This document shows positions 15,646 to 24,697 of a stretch of 64,000 nt of DNA, piece after piece (position 1 is the first letter of the stretch; every line of letters begins with the position of its first letter). Below the pieces are notes generated by a model. The model had not been told where the DNA came from, did no database searches, and was given only the letters and a program-made list of their open reading frames with translations. The DNA lies in assembly GCF_900086585.1 (NCBI RefSeq), contig NZ_FLKM01000009.1, positions 1,116,001-1,180,000 on the forward strand, given 5' to 3'. The stretch is from Emergencia timonensis. GTDB lineage: Bacteria; Bacillota; Clostridia; Peptostreptococcales; Anaerovoracaceae. Made by a program: the position numbers and the translations under genes.

Positions 15646-16227
15646 ATGCCGCCAAAAGCAAAATTTACAAGAGAAGAAATCGTTTCTGCCGCCCTTGAAA
15701 TCACCAGGGCTGGCGGAATAAGCGCTGTCACTGCCAGAGCAGTCGGCAGCAAACTGGACAGCTCTGCCAGACCGATTTTTACCGTATTTCAGAACATGGA
15801 GGAAGTCCAGTTAGAAGTATCTAACGCTGCGAAGCAGCTTTACAATGAATACGTCGGGCTGGGTCTGCAACGGGAACCTGCCTTTAAAAATGTAGGAATG
15901 CAGTACATCCGTTTTGCCATAGAAGAACCGAAGCTTTTTCAGCTCTTATTCATGTCAGAACAGAAAGCGCATCCTCGCTTGTCCAATGTGCTGTCTTTAA
16001 TCGACCAGAATTATCAAAGCATTTACCTGTCCATTCAGAAGGGATACGACGTGAATCAACAGACCGCAGAGAGGTTATACCGCCATCTGTGGATTTACAC
16101 ACACGGAATCGCTTCTCTCTGTGCAACAAAGGTGTGCGAATTCAGCGAGTCAGAGATGAACGATATGCTGACAGAAGTTTTTGCCAGCCTTTTACAGCGC
16201 GTAAAACAGGAGGGCAATCATGATTGA
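15646..16227 (+). CDS. TetR-family repressor
   Basis: 193 residues. The N-terminal helix-turn-helix ('FTREEIVSAALEITRAGGISAVTARAVGSKL' read in two helices) is followed by a helical ligand-binding domain ('FQLLFMSEQ', 'YRHLWIYTHGIASL', a WHG-type pattern). GAGGAGG precedes the ATG. The stop overlaps the ABC ATPase start by 8 bases, so it is the first gene of a three-gene operon that it very probably represses. The ligand is likely a substrate of the transporter. Confidence 0.9.
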   Translation: MPPKAKFTREEIVSAALEITRAGGISAVTARAVGSKLDSSARPIFTVFQNMEEVQLEVSNAAKQLYNEYVGLGLQREPAFKNVGMQYIRFAIEEPKLFQLLFMSEQKAHPRLSNVLSLIDQNYQSIYLSIQKGYDVNQQTAERLYRHLWIYTHGIASLCATKVCEFSESEMNDMLTEVFASLLQRVKQEGNHD

Positions 16228-16912
16228 AATTCATAATATCACAAAATACTATGGCAGCAACGAAAACAAGTTTCAAGTTCTGAAAGGGCTTTCACTAGAT
16301 ATCAGAGAAAAGGACTTCGTGGTAATTTTGGGAGCCTCCGGTTCTGGCAAATCCACGCTGCTGAATATCATTTCCGGCCTTGAACGGCCCGACGAAGGGA
16401 CAGTATGCCATGATGGGACAGATATTACAAAGCTGACCGACGGCCAATTGACCCAGTTTCGCAAGGAAAACGTCGGTTTCATCTTTCAACAGTATTATCT
16501 GCTTGCTGACATGAACGTCGATAAGAATGTAAAAATGGGCGCAGACTTAGCGGGCAATGGCGAATATCGGCAGATTATAGAAGCTGTCGGCCTTGGCGAT
16601 CAGATTAACAAAATGCCGGGCGAACTCAGCGGAGGTGAACAGCAGCGGGTATCTGTGGCCAGAGCGCTGGCGAAAAGACCGAAAGTGCTGTTTCTCGACG
16701 AGCCTACCGGCGCTTTGGATGAGGAAACCGGCCGCTTGGTGCTGGATTATATTTGCAGACTGCAGGAAGCGTATCACTTCACCATCGTCATGGTGACACA
16801 TAATTTAAACATTGCAGAGATGGCTAAGACTGTCATGAAAATGAACAGTGGTAAAATTACAGATATTTATGAGAACAAAACGCAGAAAACTGCGTATGAG
16901 ATCGGGTGGTGA
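16220..16912 (+). CDS. ABC transporter ATP-binding protein, MacB/LolD type
   Basis: 230 residues. Walker A 'GASGSGKST', Q-loop '[11 protein letters not shown]', signature '[15 protein letters not shown]', Walker B '[12 protein letters not shown]' and the His switch 'MVTHNLNIA'. The sequence class pairs with FtsX-like permeases, as here. It is translationally overlapped with the TetR gene and followed 4 bases later by the permease. Confidence 0.92.
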   Translation: MIEIHNITKYYGSNENKFQVLKGLSLDIREKDFVVILGASGSGKSTLLNIISGLERPDEGTVCHDGTDITKLTDGQLTQFRKENVGFIFQQYYLLADMNVDKNVKMGADLAGNGEYRQIIEAVGLGDQINKMPGELSGGEQQRVSVARALAKRPKVLFLDEPTGALDEETGRLVLDYICRLQEAYHFTIVMVTHNLNIAEMAKTVMKMNSGKITDIYENKTQKTAYEIGW

Positions 16913-16916
16913 TGAA

Positions 16917-18062
16917 ATGATAATCGGAATCAAGGACGCGGCGAAGCTGATTGGCATTTTCATCATATCCTGTTGCGCAGTCTTTGTCTGCACACTTTTT
17001 CTGAACTTTAATTTAGATATTGTCAGCATAAAAGCTGCTCTCACTGCTGGCCCTATGACCATGTTCTACGACGCGCAGGTATCTACCGGCAAAGTGATCA
17101 GTGCCATCAGCGGAGGATGCTTGCTGATTACTTCGATTGTCATGCTGTTTTTCTATATCAAGCATTATACCGATGCCCACGGAAAAGAGCTGGGGATTTT
17201 AAAAGCGTTGGGTTACTCGGACATGAAGATAGCAAAGGGATTCTGGGTATTTGGCAGCAGCATCTTTTTAGGGACCGCGGTTGGATTCAGCACCTCATTT
17301 ATGCTGATGCCAACCTTTTATGAAGTCATGAATGAAGATCATATACTTCCCAGGATTTCAGTGCATTTTCATCCTATACTGGCTTTCTGTCTAGTTGTCT
17401 TGCCGACAATCCTCTTTTCTATGCTTTCCGTCCTTTATGCAAAACACAAGGTGAAAAGACCGGCGCTGGGATTGATGCAGGGGACGTCAGCTTTAAAAAC
17501 TAAGAAACGCCGTAATAAAGTCAAGGATAGGGATCGTTCTTTTTTATGGGAACTGAGACACTCTATCGTTAGAAGCCGTATATCACTGGCTTTCTTTATC
17601 GGCTTTGCCTCTTTCTGCTATTCGGCAATGACACAGATGTCGTTCAGCATGAAGGACATTGCCAGTGAGATGTTCGCGATCATCGTGATTGTAATAGGAC
17701 TGATACTTGCCTGCACGACGCTGTTTCTGGCCATCACCACAGTGGTCAGCGCCAACACGAAGACCATTGCCATGATGCGTTCGATGGGATATCCGCTGAG
17801 CCAGTGCAGCAGTGCGATTCTGGGCGGATATCGGCCCATAGCCTATATTGGCGTCATATTAGGAACAGTATATCAGTATGTGTTGCTGAAAACCATGATA
17901 TCTGCCGTCTATCGTGATATCCAAAACGTGCCGGAATATCATTTTGACTACCAGGCTATGTGGATTTCTGTCGTCTCTTTTGTAATTATCTATGAAACGA
18001 TCATGTATTGCTATTCGATCAAAATCGTAAATGTTCCAATTAAAGAAATTATGGCGGAATAA
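16917..18062 (+). CDS. FtsX-like ABC permease
   Basis: 381 residues. Membrane segments near residues 10-30, 65-85, 113-135 and 155-180, then a second set between ~235 and 375. The FtsX motif 'GKELGILKALGYSDMKIAKGF' occurs in the first half and a matching 'TKTIAMMRSMGYPLSQCSSAI' in the second, so it is an internal duplication of the FtsX domain. The external loops are short, unlike peptide-exporting MacB. I chose ATG 16917 (ATGATAATC) after GGTGGTGATG; the upstream ATG 16848 would overlap the ATPase heavily. Exports an unknown substrate. Confidence 0.85.
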   Translation: MIIGIKDAAKLIGIFIISCCAVFVCTLFLNFNLDIVSIKAALTAGPMTMFYDAQVSTGKVISAISGGCLLITSIVMLFFYIKHYTDAHGKELGILKALGYSDMKIAKGFWVFGSSIFLGTAVGFSTSFMLMPTFYEVMNEDHILPRISVHFHPILAFCLVVLPTILFSMLSVLYAKHKVKRPALGLMQGTSALKTKKRRNKVKDRDRSFLWELRHSIVRSRISLAFFIGFASFCYSAMTQMSFSMKDIASEMFAIIVIVIGLILACTTLFLAITTVVSANTKTIAMMRSMGYPLSQCSSAILGGYRPIAYIGVILGTVYQYVLLKTMISAVYRDIQNVPEYHFDYQAMWISVVSFVIIYETIMYCYSIKIVNVPIKEIMAE

Positions 18063-18063
18063 A

Positions 18064-18112
18064 AAAAAGAGTGCGTGACGGAACCAGAGGTTTACCATTG
18101 CACTCTTTTTTG
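18064..18112. terminator. Bidirectional terminator
   Basis: AAGAGTGC pairs with GCACTCTT, flanked by A and T runs, between the convergent FtsX-like gene and deoC. Confidence 0.75.
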
Positions 18113-18117
18113 CTGCA

Positions 18118-18780
18118 CTATTTATTTTCTGCCTGTTTCATGATTTCTACACTGGCGCTTGCACCCAACCTGTCCGCACCTGCTTCGATCATCTTCCTCG
18201 CGGTTTCGTAATCACGGATACCTCCTGAGGCTTTGATTTTTAACAGGCTGCCTATAGTTTGTTTCATCAGCTGCACCGCTTCTGTCGTGGCACCTCCTCC
18301 GCAGAACCCAGTTGAGGTTTTGACAAAATGGGCGCCGCCTTCAGCAGCGAGTTGGCATCCTTTGACGATTTCTTCTGTCGTCAGAAGGCCTGTTTCCAAA
18401 ATAACTTTTACGATAGAGCCGTATTCAGATGCAGCGTCGACGACTTTTTCAATGTCAGCCAGTACATAATCGTAATCCCCAGATTTTAATTTTCCGACAT
18501 TGATGACCATATCGATTTCAGAAGCGCCAGCTTTACAGGCTTCTTCTGTTTCGAAGGCCTTCGTCTTGGTGGTACATGCTCCCAGCGGGAAACCGACGAC
18601 TGCGGTAATTTCCACGTGGCAGCCAGCCAGTTCCTTTGCAGCCAGATTGACGTGACAGGAGTTGATACAAACAGAATAAAAGTCGTATTCTCTTGCTTCC
18701 TGACACAGCGTTTTGATTTGTCCATCAGTTGCGTCTGGCTTTAACAGAGTGTGATCAAAATATTTGTTTAATGCCATCAT
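18118..18780 (-). CDS. deoC: Deoxyribose-phosphate aldolase
   Basis: 220 residues, normal length. Class I aldolase splitting 2-deoxyribose-5-phosphate into glyceraldehyde-3-phosphate and acetaldehyde. Motifs are 'DHTLLKPDAT', 'EIDMVINVGKL', the Schiff-base Lys in 'HFVKTSTGF', and the second Lys in 'KASGGIRD'. GGAGG lies 5-8 bases before two adjacent ATGs (18780, 18777). Its acetaldehyde product is also that of PhnX elsewhere in this window. The upstream region holds the 91-bp array. Confidence 0.96.
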   Translation of the reverse strand: MMALNKYFDHTLLKPDATDGQIKTLCQEAREYDFYSVCINSCHVNLAAKELAGCHVEITAVVGFPLGACTTKTKAFETEEACKAGASEIDMVINVGKLKSGDYDYVLADIEKVVDAASEYGSIVKVILETGLLTTEEIVKGCQLAAEGGAHFVKTSTGFCGGGATTEAVQLMKQTIGSLLKIKASGGIRDYETARKMIEAGADRLGASASVEIMKQAENK

Positions 18781-18830
18781 AAAATCCTCCCAATAACTTC
18801 TTTATCTCAACGCGATAATACAAATATCAT

Positions 18831-19103
18831 AACATGACGAAACCTTTGAAAAAAGAATCAGAAGTCATGTTTCAACGATTCCTACCTCTCGGCAACGCCG
18901 GTAAGATTATGGAATCATTATAACATGACGAAACCTTTGAAAAAAGAATCAGAAGTCATGTTTCAACGATTCCTACCTCTCGGCAACGCTGATAAGATTA
19001 TGGAATCATTATAACATGACGAAACCTTTAAAAAAAGAATCAGAAGTCATGTTTCAACGATTCCTACCTCTCGGCAACGCTGATAAGATTATGGAATCAT
19101 TAT
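18831..19103. repeat. Tandem array of three 91-bp units
   Basis: Units start at 18831, 18922 and 19013, an exact 91-base period, and a stub resumes at 19104. Each has an 8-bp inverted repeat AACATGAC ... GTCATGTT enclosing 25 bases, plus GATTCC/GGAATC arms around the second half. Copies differ at only a few bases (GCCGGT vs GCTGAT; TTTGA vs TTTAA). It lies between the divergent deoC and the operon at 19258. No coding capacity. Unrelated in sequence to the 95-bp array but similar in architecture. Confidence 0.95.
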
Positions 19104-19188
19104 AACATAAAATCCACTTGAATGGTACTGCAGAAAAACTTTGGTTCTTTTTTTAATTCTTGGATAAGCTAAACTTTGTCTTTTTGTT

Positions 19189-19217
19189 TTGACATTATGC
19201 GTATTTGAGCATATAAT
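19189..19217 (+). promoter_or_regulatory. Consensus sigma-A promoter
   Basis: TTGACA (19189-19194), exactly 17 bases, TATAAT (19212-19217); the ATG of the following gene is 40 bases further on. Confidence 0.85.
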
Positions 19218-19257
19218 AATTAAGAAAATCCAGTGAATAGGAAATAAGAGGTATAGG

Positions 19258-19740
19258 ATGGAAAAAACAGTTAAAATTATTGGAGTATCAAAATGGTTGT
19301 GTTTTCCTCTGGGCTTCATCATGTTCTTCTGCACACAGGGAAGCTTCGGCAATATCATTTCTGTGATACTGGCAGTCGTTGCGGCCGTCTCCTTTTGGGT
19401 AATGATGAGGAGCGAGCAGACTAGACTCATCGGTCAGACCATTGCGAAAGAAATCAAAGAGGCGATTTCAGAAACAGGAAATGTGGAAAGCTATATTGAG
19501 ATTAAAAGACTGAAAAGCGGCATCATAGCCAGGGTTTATCTCATAAATGGAAGAGATAAAGTATCAGCCGTGCACAGAGCGATTACGAGAAGACTGGAAG
19601 AATGCACATTTAAAAAATATCTTTGGATTATGCAGTTGACTGACATGCCGGGCAAAGGAGCACTTAAGGAAACGCAGAGAATGCTCAACGATCAGCTGTT
19701 AGAAGAACTAATGAGTAAGCGCAAGGGAGACAAGGATTAA
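19258..19740 (+). CDS. Small membrane-anchored protein of unknown function
   Basis: 160 residues. Two hydrophobic stretches near residues 12-28 and 32-49 suggest an N-terminal hairpin anchor. The rest is soluble and basic ('EIKRLKSGIIARVYLINGRDKVSAV', in pieces; 'FKKYLWIMQLTDMPGKG'). The stop codon abuts the NhaC ATG with no gap, so the two proteins are probably made together and may work together. I do not recognise the family. Confidence 0.65.
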   Translation: MEKTVKIIGVSKWLCFPLGFIMFFCTQGSFGNIISVILAVVAAVSFWVMMRSEQTRLIGQTIAKEIKEAISETGNVESYIEIKRLKSGIIARVYLINGRDKVSAVHRAITRRLEECTFKKYLWIMQLTDMPGKGALKETQRMLNDQLLEELMSKRKGDKD

Positions 19741-21057
19741 ATGGATTTGATTTTCGGTTTCACTATTTTTATTGGAGCAATGATATTTTGTATCGCCAAG
19801 GGATACACGATGGTTATTGCTCTTTTTGTTGGCTTAATAGCCTTTATCATCGTGGGAATCCGCAAGGGATTCACCTTTAGAGAACTGATGAATATGGGAA
19901 AAGACGGACTGAAGGACGCCATCGTCGTAGTGGAAGTCATGTTCATCATCGGCTTTATCACAGCAGTGTGGAGGTCGGCGGGCACCATCACTTTTTTTGT
20001 CTATTATGGTATCAAAGTGATCACTCCCGGGTTGTTTTTGATTATCACCTTTGCCTTGAGCTGCCTGTTATCCTATGCCCTGGGCACGTCTTTCGGCGTA
20101 GCGGGCACTGTAGGGGTCATCTTTATCGCCTTGGCCCGCAGCGGGGGCGTTAACGAAGTAATTACGGCAGCGGTGGTCATGAGCGGCATCTACTTCGGCG
20201 ATAGAAGTTCTCCCGTATCTTCCAGTGCAATTTTGGTGGCTGCCATCACGCATACGAATCTTTTGGATAACGTAAAAATGATGATGAAGACGGGAATTGT
20301 GCCACTGCTGCTCACCTTTGGCATTTACGCGGTATTCTCCTTCTATAATCCAATACATACAGTCGACCAAAGCTTTTTAAATACGCTGCAGAGTGAATTC
20401 AGTGTCTCTGTCTGGTGCATCGTGCCGGCAGTCTGTATGCTGGTTCTGCCCCTTCTGAAGGTCAAAGTCATCGACGCCATGCTGGCCAGTATCGCCAGCG
20501 GCATTTTGATCAGCATCTTTGTGCAGCACATGGAAATTTTACAGCTGATAAAGGCCATGTTTTGGGGCTATCAGTCAACTGGCAGTTTAGGTTCTATCAT
20601 CAATGGAGGCGGGTTGGTATCCATGATTGAGGTGGTATTCATCGTCGCTCTCTCCAGCACCTATTCCGGCGTCTTTTCCGGAACCGACATGCTGGCGGTG
20701 CTGCAGGATAAAATAAAGCCGGTTATGGGAAAAGCAGGGCGTTTTGGCGGCATGATCGTGGTCACCATGGCGACCTTATGCATCTTTTGCAATCAGACTA
20801 TTGCGTCCATGATGTGCAACGACATTATGAAGAAACCTTATGAAGAGTCTGGCGCTTCCAAAGAAGAGCTGGCTATGGATATTGAGAATTCCGTGATTCT
20901 CCTTGCGGGCATCGTACCTTGGGCTATCGCTTGTTCCGTGCCACTGGGTTTCATGCAGGTTGGCTTCCAAGCAGTTCCCCTCAGTTTTTACCTCTTCCTC
21001 GTACCGATTTGCTATGGGATACAGAAAAAAGTGGCAAATCCCTTTTCTTCTGAATAA
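19741..21057 (+). CDS. NhaC-family Na+/H+ antiporter-like transporter
   Basis: 438 residues with about 11 membrane helices. The family hallmark 'GIYFGDRSSPVSSSA' corresponds to the conserved GD-x-SP motif of NhaC exchangers. 'SYALGTSFGVAGTVGVIF' and the paired half 'VSMIEVVFIVALSSTYSG' fit the internal repeat. Substrate could be Na+/H+ or an organic anion pair such as malate/lactate, since NhaC relatives vary. It is second in the operon after the small membrane protein. Confidence 0.85.
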   Translation: MDLIFGFTIFIGAMIFCIAKGYTMVIALFVGLIAFIIVGIRKGFTFRELMNMGKDGLKDAIVVVEVMFIIGFITAVWRSAGTITFFVYYGIKVITPGLFLIITFALSCLLSYALGTSFGVAGTVGVIFIALARSGGVNEVITAAVVMSGIYFGDRSSPVSSSAILVAAITHTNLLDNVKMMMKTGIVPLLLTFGIYAVFSFYNPIHTVDQSFLNTLQSEFSVSVWCIVPAVCMLVLPLLKVKVIDAMLASIASGILISIFVQHMEILQLIKAMFWGYQSTGSLGSIINGGGLVSMIEVVFIVALSSTYSGVFSGTDMLAVLQDKIKPVMGKAGRFGGMIVVTMATLCIFCNQTIASMMCNDIMKKPYEESGASKEELAMDIENSVILLAGIVPWAIACSVPLGFMQVGFQAVPLSFYLFLVPICYGIQKKVANPFSSE

Positions 21058-21147
21058 AATAATGTGAAACATATTATTTATTGTGCAATCAGACTTAAAC
21101 CAATCGAACTTCGCTTGACCGCTCGTTCTCTTGGAAGGTGATTGCAT

Positions 21148-21199
21148 AAGGACTTCCCAGCAATTTCTTTCAGAAATTAGGGCAAGTCCATTAAGGAGG
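21148..21199 (+). promoter_or_regulatory. RBS-adjacent hairpin upstream of dapB
   Basis: GGACTT-CCC ... AATTTC/GAAATT ... GGG-C-AAGTCC forms a two-part stem immediately before ATTAAGGAGG, the ribosome site of dapB. It is preceded by GCATAA. The same architecture precedes lon and the cpaE-like gene. It could fold to hide or present the ribosome site. Confidence 0.6.
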
Positions 21200-21204
21200 A
21201 GAAC

Positions 21205-21918
21205 ATGAATATTGCCATTGTTGGCAGCGGTACCATGGGCCGGATTGTACGGGACATGGCTCTGCAGAACCCGGGGATAGAGAAGGTCTGCAACATTGAG
21301 CCTGCCCTGGGGGAAACACTCTGGGATGTGGATCAGCCTGACATTGTCATAGATTTCAGCCATCCGGATGCGCTGGATGGAATCTGCAGCTATATTGCAG
21401 CTAAACAGGGACACGTAGGAATCGTTTTTGCGACTACGGGATTCTCAGAAGAAGATGAGGAAAAAATTAGAAAGCTGGCGGAAAAAGCGCCGGTCATCAG
21501 AAGCTATAATTTTTCATACGGCATCAATTCCCTGAAAAGAATTATTAACTTTACCGCGCCCCTCTTGAAAGATTGTTCAGATATTGAAATCGTAGAAAAG
21601 CACCATAACCAAAAGGCCGATTCGCCCAGCGGCACGGCTCTGATGCTAGCTGATGTGTGCGATCCATACCATGAAAGGGAACGAAAATGCGGACGCAAAG
21701 GAGAAGAAAAGAGGAAGAATGAGATTGGTATTCACAGCGTTCGCGGGGGTACCATATTTGGTGAACATACTGTTATTTTTGCACTGAAAGACGAAGTGAT
21801 TGAAATCAAACATACGGCTTTCTCAAAGAAGATTTTTGCAAAAGGCGCCCTTGAAGCGGCCCTTTGGTTAAAGGAGAAAAAACCGGGTTTCTACCCTATT
21901 GAAGACGTCTTCTATTGA
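21205..21918 (+). CDS. dapB: 4-hydroxy-tetrahydrodipicolinate reductase
   Basis: 237 residues. NAD(P)H-dependent step of lysine/diaminopimelate synthesis. The nucleotide-binding 'IAIVGSGTMGRIV' is at the N-terminus. The catalytic region 'EKHHNQKADSPSGTA' carries the conserved paired His and Lys (compare E-x-HHxxKxDxPSGTA). The C-terminus has 'RGGTIFGEHTVIF' and 'HTAFSKKIFAKGALEAA'. It is slightly shorter than the ~265 residues common in the family, mainly in the N-terminal domain. No other lysine-pathway gene is adjacent. Confidence 0.93.
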   Translation: MNIAIVGSGTMGRIVRDMALQNPGIEKVCNIEPALGETLWDVDQPDIVIDFSHPDALDGICSYIAAKQGHVGIVFATTGFSEEDEEKIRKLAEKAPVIRSYNFSYGINSLKRIINFTAPLLKDCSDIEIVEKHHNQKADSPSGTALMLADVCDPYHERERKCGRKGEEKRKNEIGIHSVRGGTIFGEHTVIFALKDEVIEIKHTAFSKKIFAKGALEAALWLKEKKPGFYPIEDVFY

Positions 21919-21989
21919 CTAATTCCTAATTTTGTGGTAGAACATATGTTGCAAATAAACAACAGAAAAAAAGAAAAGAAGAGGACCAT

Positions 21990-22607
21990 ATGGAAATTGA
22001 ACTTAAATATCTAATAGATAAAGATGAGATAATCGAGCAGATATTTCAAGATCCCTATTTGTCAAAGATTAAGGATAAAAATTCCGATGAAGAAATAGAA
22101 ATGCATGCTGTTTACTTTGACACAGAGGACAGAAGGCTGTACCGCGAAGGGATGGCTTTCAGAGTTAGAAAAGAAGGCAACAAGCTGGTTGCAACATTGA
22201 AGTGGAACGGAACCAGTGAGGATGGTATGCATAAGAGGGAAGAAATCAACGTTCCTGTTGACGATGAAGAAAAACTCAAGATGCCGGATATTCATATCTT
22301 CGATCAGAGCGAGATGTGCCAGGTGCTCAGTCATGTCGTCGGCAAACGAAATCTGATTCCACTGATGGACATTTATTTCAAACGCAGACAGATGCGCCTC
22401 GACACGGGAAAATCTATCAGCGAGCTATCTGTGGACTTGGGTCAGATTGTCTGCAATGGAAAAGTTGCGCCTATATCTGAGATGGAAATAGAACTTTATT
22501 CCGGTGAGGAAGAAGATATGAAGGCTCTAGGCGACGATGTGGCAGAGAAATACGGTCTGATCGCCGAAAATACGAGCAAGTTTAAAAGAGGTCTCGATCT
22601 TATGTGA
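21990..22607 (+). CDS. CYTH-domain phosphohydrolase/cyclase-like protein
   Basis: 205 residues. The N-terminal 'MEIELKYLI' provides the ExExK motif of CYTH tunnel enzymes. Other conserved charged strands are 'AVYFDTEDRRLYREGMAFRVRKEG' (in parts), 'LVATLKWNG', and C-terminal 'EMEIELYSGEE' and 'SKFKRGLDL'. Members hydrolyse inorganic triphosphate or thiamine triphosphate or make cAMP; bacterial ones of this length often act on triphosphate. A terminator follows directly. Confidence 0.88.
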   Translation: MEIELKYLIDKDEIIEQIFQDPYLSKIKDKNSDEEIEMHAVYFDTEDRRLYREGMAFRVRKEGNKLVATLKWNGTSEDGMHKREEINVPVDDEEKLKMPDIHIFDQSEMCQVLSHVVGKRNLIPLMDIYFKRRQMRLDTGKSISELSVDLGQIVCNGKVAPISEMEIELYSGEEEDMKALGDDVAEKYGLIAENTSKFKRGLDLM

Positions 22608-22608
22608 T

Positions 22609-22638
22609 AAAAATGACTGCTTAAAAGCAGTCATTTTT
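22609..22638 (+). terminator. Intrinsic terminator
   Basis: AAAAATGACTGC pairs with GCAGTCATTTTT over a 6-base loop. Confidence 0.9.
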
Positions 22639-22650
22639 GTTAAGATTTCC

Positions 22651-22679
22651 TTTACTTTAGGCGCCAAAAAAGGTATAAT
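22651..22679 (+). promoter_or_regulatory. Promoter upstream of tig
   Basis: TTTACT (22651-22656), 17-base spacer, TATAAT (22674-22679). A second TATAAT occurs near 22725, so there may be two starts. No heat-shock CIRCE element is visible. Confidence 0.6.
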
Positions 22680-22750
22680 AATATGCATTCTATGTTCGGA
22701 ATTGGCCAAGCGCCTACTTATTTGCTATAATTTTAGGAGGATATATATCA

Positions 22751-24076
22751 ATGAAAACAACATTTGTTTCAAAAGAAAAGAATGATGTGAAATTTACTAT
22801 GGATTTTACAGCTGAAGAATTTGACGCTGCAGTAGTAAAGGCATACCAGGCATCAAAGGATCAGTTTGTGATAGACGGTTTTAGAAAAGGAAAAGCCCCT
22901 AGAAGCATCATCGAAAAGCATTATGGAGAGGGCATTTTTTTTGAAGATGCTATCAATAATCTGTTTAAAGACGGCTACCCTGGGGCAATAAATGAATTAG
23001 ACTTGGAAGTAATAGACAGCCCGGCAGCTGAATTCAGCGAAATCGGAAAAGGCAAGCCGATGACCATTACCATCACTGTTCCCGTATATCCTGTCGTCGA
23101 GGTAAAGGACTACTTTGGCGTAGAGGTTGAACAGGTAGAGGCAAAGGTGAAACCAGAGGACGTTGAGAAAGAAATTGAAGGGCTGCAGAAAAGAAACGCA
23201 AGAATGATCTTAGCTGACAGACCAGTTAAAGAAGGAGACACCGTTCTTCTCGACTACTCCGGCTTTGTGGGAGAAGAACAGTTCGAAGGCGGCACTGCGG
23301 AGAGACAGGAACTGAAGATCGGTTCAGGCATGTTCATTCCTGGCTTCGAAGAGCAGCTTGTCGGCGCTACGCCTGGCGAAAAGAAAGACGTAACCGTTAC
23401 TTTCCCAGAAGAGTATCATTCAGAAGATCTGGCTGGCGAAGAAGCAGTATTCCACTGCTTGATTCATGAGGTCAAAGAAGAACAATTGCCGGAACTTGAC
23501 GACGAATTCGCGAAAGATGTCAGCGAATATGACACTTTAGATGAATTAAAGAAGGAAACTGAGGCAAGACTACAGAAGTACGCTGATGAACAGTCCGTAA
23601 ACGCTGCAAAAGACGCTGTCATCGAGAAAGTTTACCAGATCAACAAGACAGACGTTCCTAGAGTCATGGTAGAAGATGAAATCGACCGGATGGCTCAGGA
23701 TCTCGACCACCAGTTGAGATACCAGGGATTATCTTTAGAACAGTACTTACAGTTTATGCAGAAGGACGCAAAAGAGTTCCGCGAAGAGCTGAGAGAGGAC
23801 GCTACAAAGAAAGTATCCACCAGATTAGTTCTGATGTCCATCGTAGAAGCTGAAAAAGTCGACGTCACAGAGGAAGAACTGGAGACAGAGCTTGCCAACA
23901 TGGCAGTCCAGTATAACATGGAAGCGGCCCAGGTTAAGGAAATGATCGGCGCTGACAACATGAAATTCTTTAAGAAGGACATTCAGCTGAAGAAAGTAAT
24001 CGATATGCTCTATGATAAGGCAAAGGTTACGAAAGTAGAAAAGGCTGAAGAAGCTCCGGAAACAGAAGAAAAGTAA
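22751..24076 (+). CDS. tig: Trigger factor
   Basis: 441 residues. A ribosome-bound chaperone with peptidyl-prolyl isomerase activity. The ribosome-docking signature 'GFRKGKAPRSIIEKHYG' lies at residues ~43-60. The FKBP-like domain spans ~150-245 ('EGDTVLLDYSGFVGEEQFEGG', in pieces; 'FIPGFEEQLVGATPGEKKDVTVTFPEEY', in pieces). The C-terminal helical arms follow. AGGAGG precedes the ATG by 10 bases. It begins the tig-clpP-clpX-lon-engB quality-control cluster typical of Firmicutes. Confidence 0.97.
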   Translation: MKTTFVSKEKNDVKFTMDFTAEEFDAAVVKAYQASKDQFVIDGFRKGKAPRSIIEKHYGEGIFFEDAINNLFKDGYPGAINELDLEVIDSPAAEFSEIGKGKPMTITITVPVYPVVEVKDYFGVEVEQVEAKVKPEDVEKEIEGLQKRNARMILADRPVKEGDTVLLDYSGFVGEEQFEGGTAERQELKIGSGMFIPGFEEQLVGATPGEKKDVTVTFPEEYHSEDLAGEEAVFHCLIHEVKEEQLPELDDEFAKDVSEYDTLDELKKETEARLQKYADEQSVNAAKDAVIEKVYQINKTDVPRVMVEDEIDRMAQDLDHQLRYQGLSLEQYLQFMQKDAKEFREELREDATKKVSTRLVLMSIVEAEKVDVTEEELETELANMAVQYNMEAAQVKEMIGADNMKFFKKDIQLKKVIDMLYDKAKVTKVEKAEEAPETEEK

Positions 24077-24103
24077 AGAAAATATTTAAGGGGGACATGA
24101 AGA

Positions 24104-24685
24104 ATGGCTTTAGTACCATACGTGGTTGAACAGACCAGCAGAGGAGAAAGATCCTACGATATCTATTCGAGATTATTAAAGGATAGAATCATTTTTTTAA
24201 GCGAGGAGATCGACGACCATATCGCCAGCCTCGTGGTAGCTCAATTGCTATTCTTGGAAGCAGAAGACCCTGATAAAGATATCTGTATTTACATCAATAG
24301 CCCCGGCGGTTCTGTAACCGCCGGCATGGCTATTTACGATACGATGCAGTATATCAAGTGCGACGTATCTACAATCTGCGTCGGACTTGCAGCAAGCATG
24401 GGCGCATTCTTGCTGTCTTCGGGGAAAAAGGGGAAGAGATTTGCTTTGCCAAATGCGGAGGTGATGATCCATCAGCCTCTGGGCGGAGCAAAAGGCCAGG
24501 CCTCAGATATCAAAATTCACACTGATTGGATTTTGAAGACGAGAGAAACACTGAATAAGATTTTAAGTGAGAACACGGGGCAGGATATGGCCACCATCGA
24601 AAAAGATACTGACAGAGATAACTTCATGAGTGCAGAAGCAGCCTGCCAATATGGTTTGATCGACAAAGTTATCACATCTAAATAA
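24104..24685 (+). CDS. clpP: ATP-dependent Clp protease proteolytic subunit
   Basis: 193 residues. A serine protease forming the 14-subunit chamber. The catalytic triad is Ser98 ('GLAASMGAF'), His123 ('MIHQPLGG') and Asp172 ('[10 protein letters not shown]'). The N-terminal '[30 protein letters not shown]' pattern (in pieces) is the family start and includes a short propeptide region. AGGGGG lies just upstream of the ATG. It is followed 12 bases later by its unfoldase partner clpX. Confidence 0.98.
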   Translation: MALVPYVVEQTSRGERSYDIYSRLLKDRIIFLSEEIDDHIASLVVAQLLFLEAEDPDKDICIYINSPGGSVTAGMAIYDTMQYIKCDVSTICVGLAASMGAFLLSSGKKGKRFALPNAEVMIHQPLGGAKGQASDIKIHTDWILKTRETLNKILSENTGQDMATIEKDTDRDNFMSAEAACQYGLIDKVITSK

Positions 24686-24697
24686 AGGGGGATTTTT

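Noticed and set aside
21060..21204. Lysine riboswitch before dapB
   Set aside because: The leader is too short and lacks the five-helix conserved core; the structure present is the repeated RBS-adjacent hairpin.
22640..22750. CIRCE heat-shock operator before tig
   Set aside because: No TTAGCACTC-N9-GAGTGCTAA inverted repeat is present; only ordinary promoter boxes are seen.
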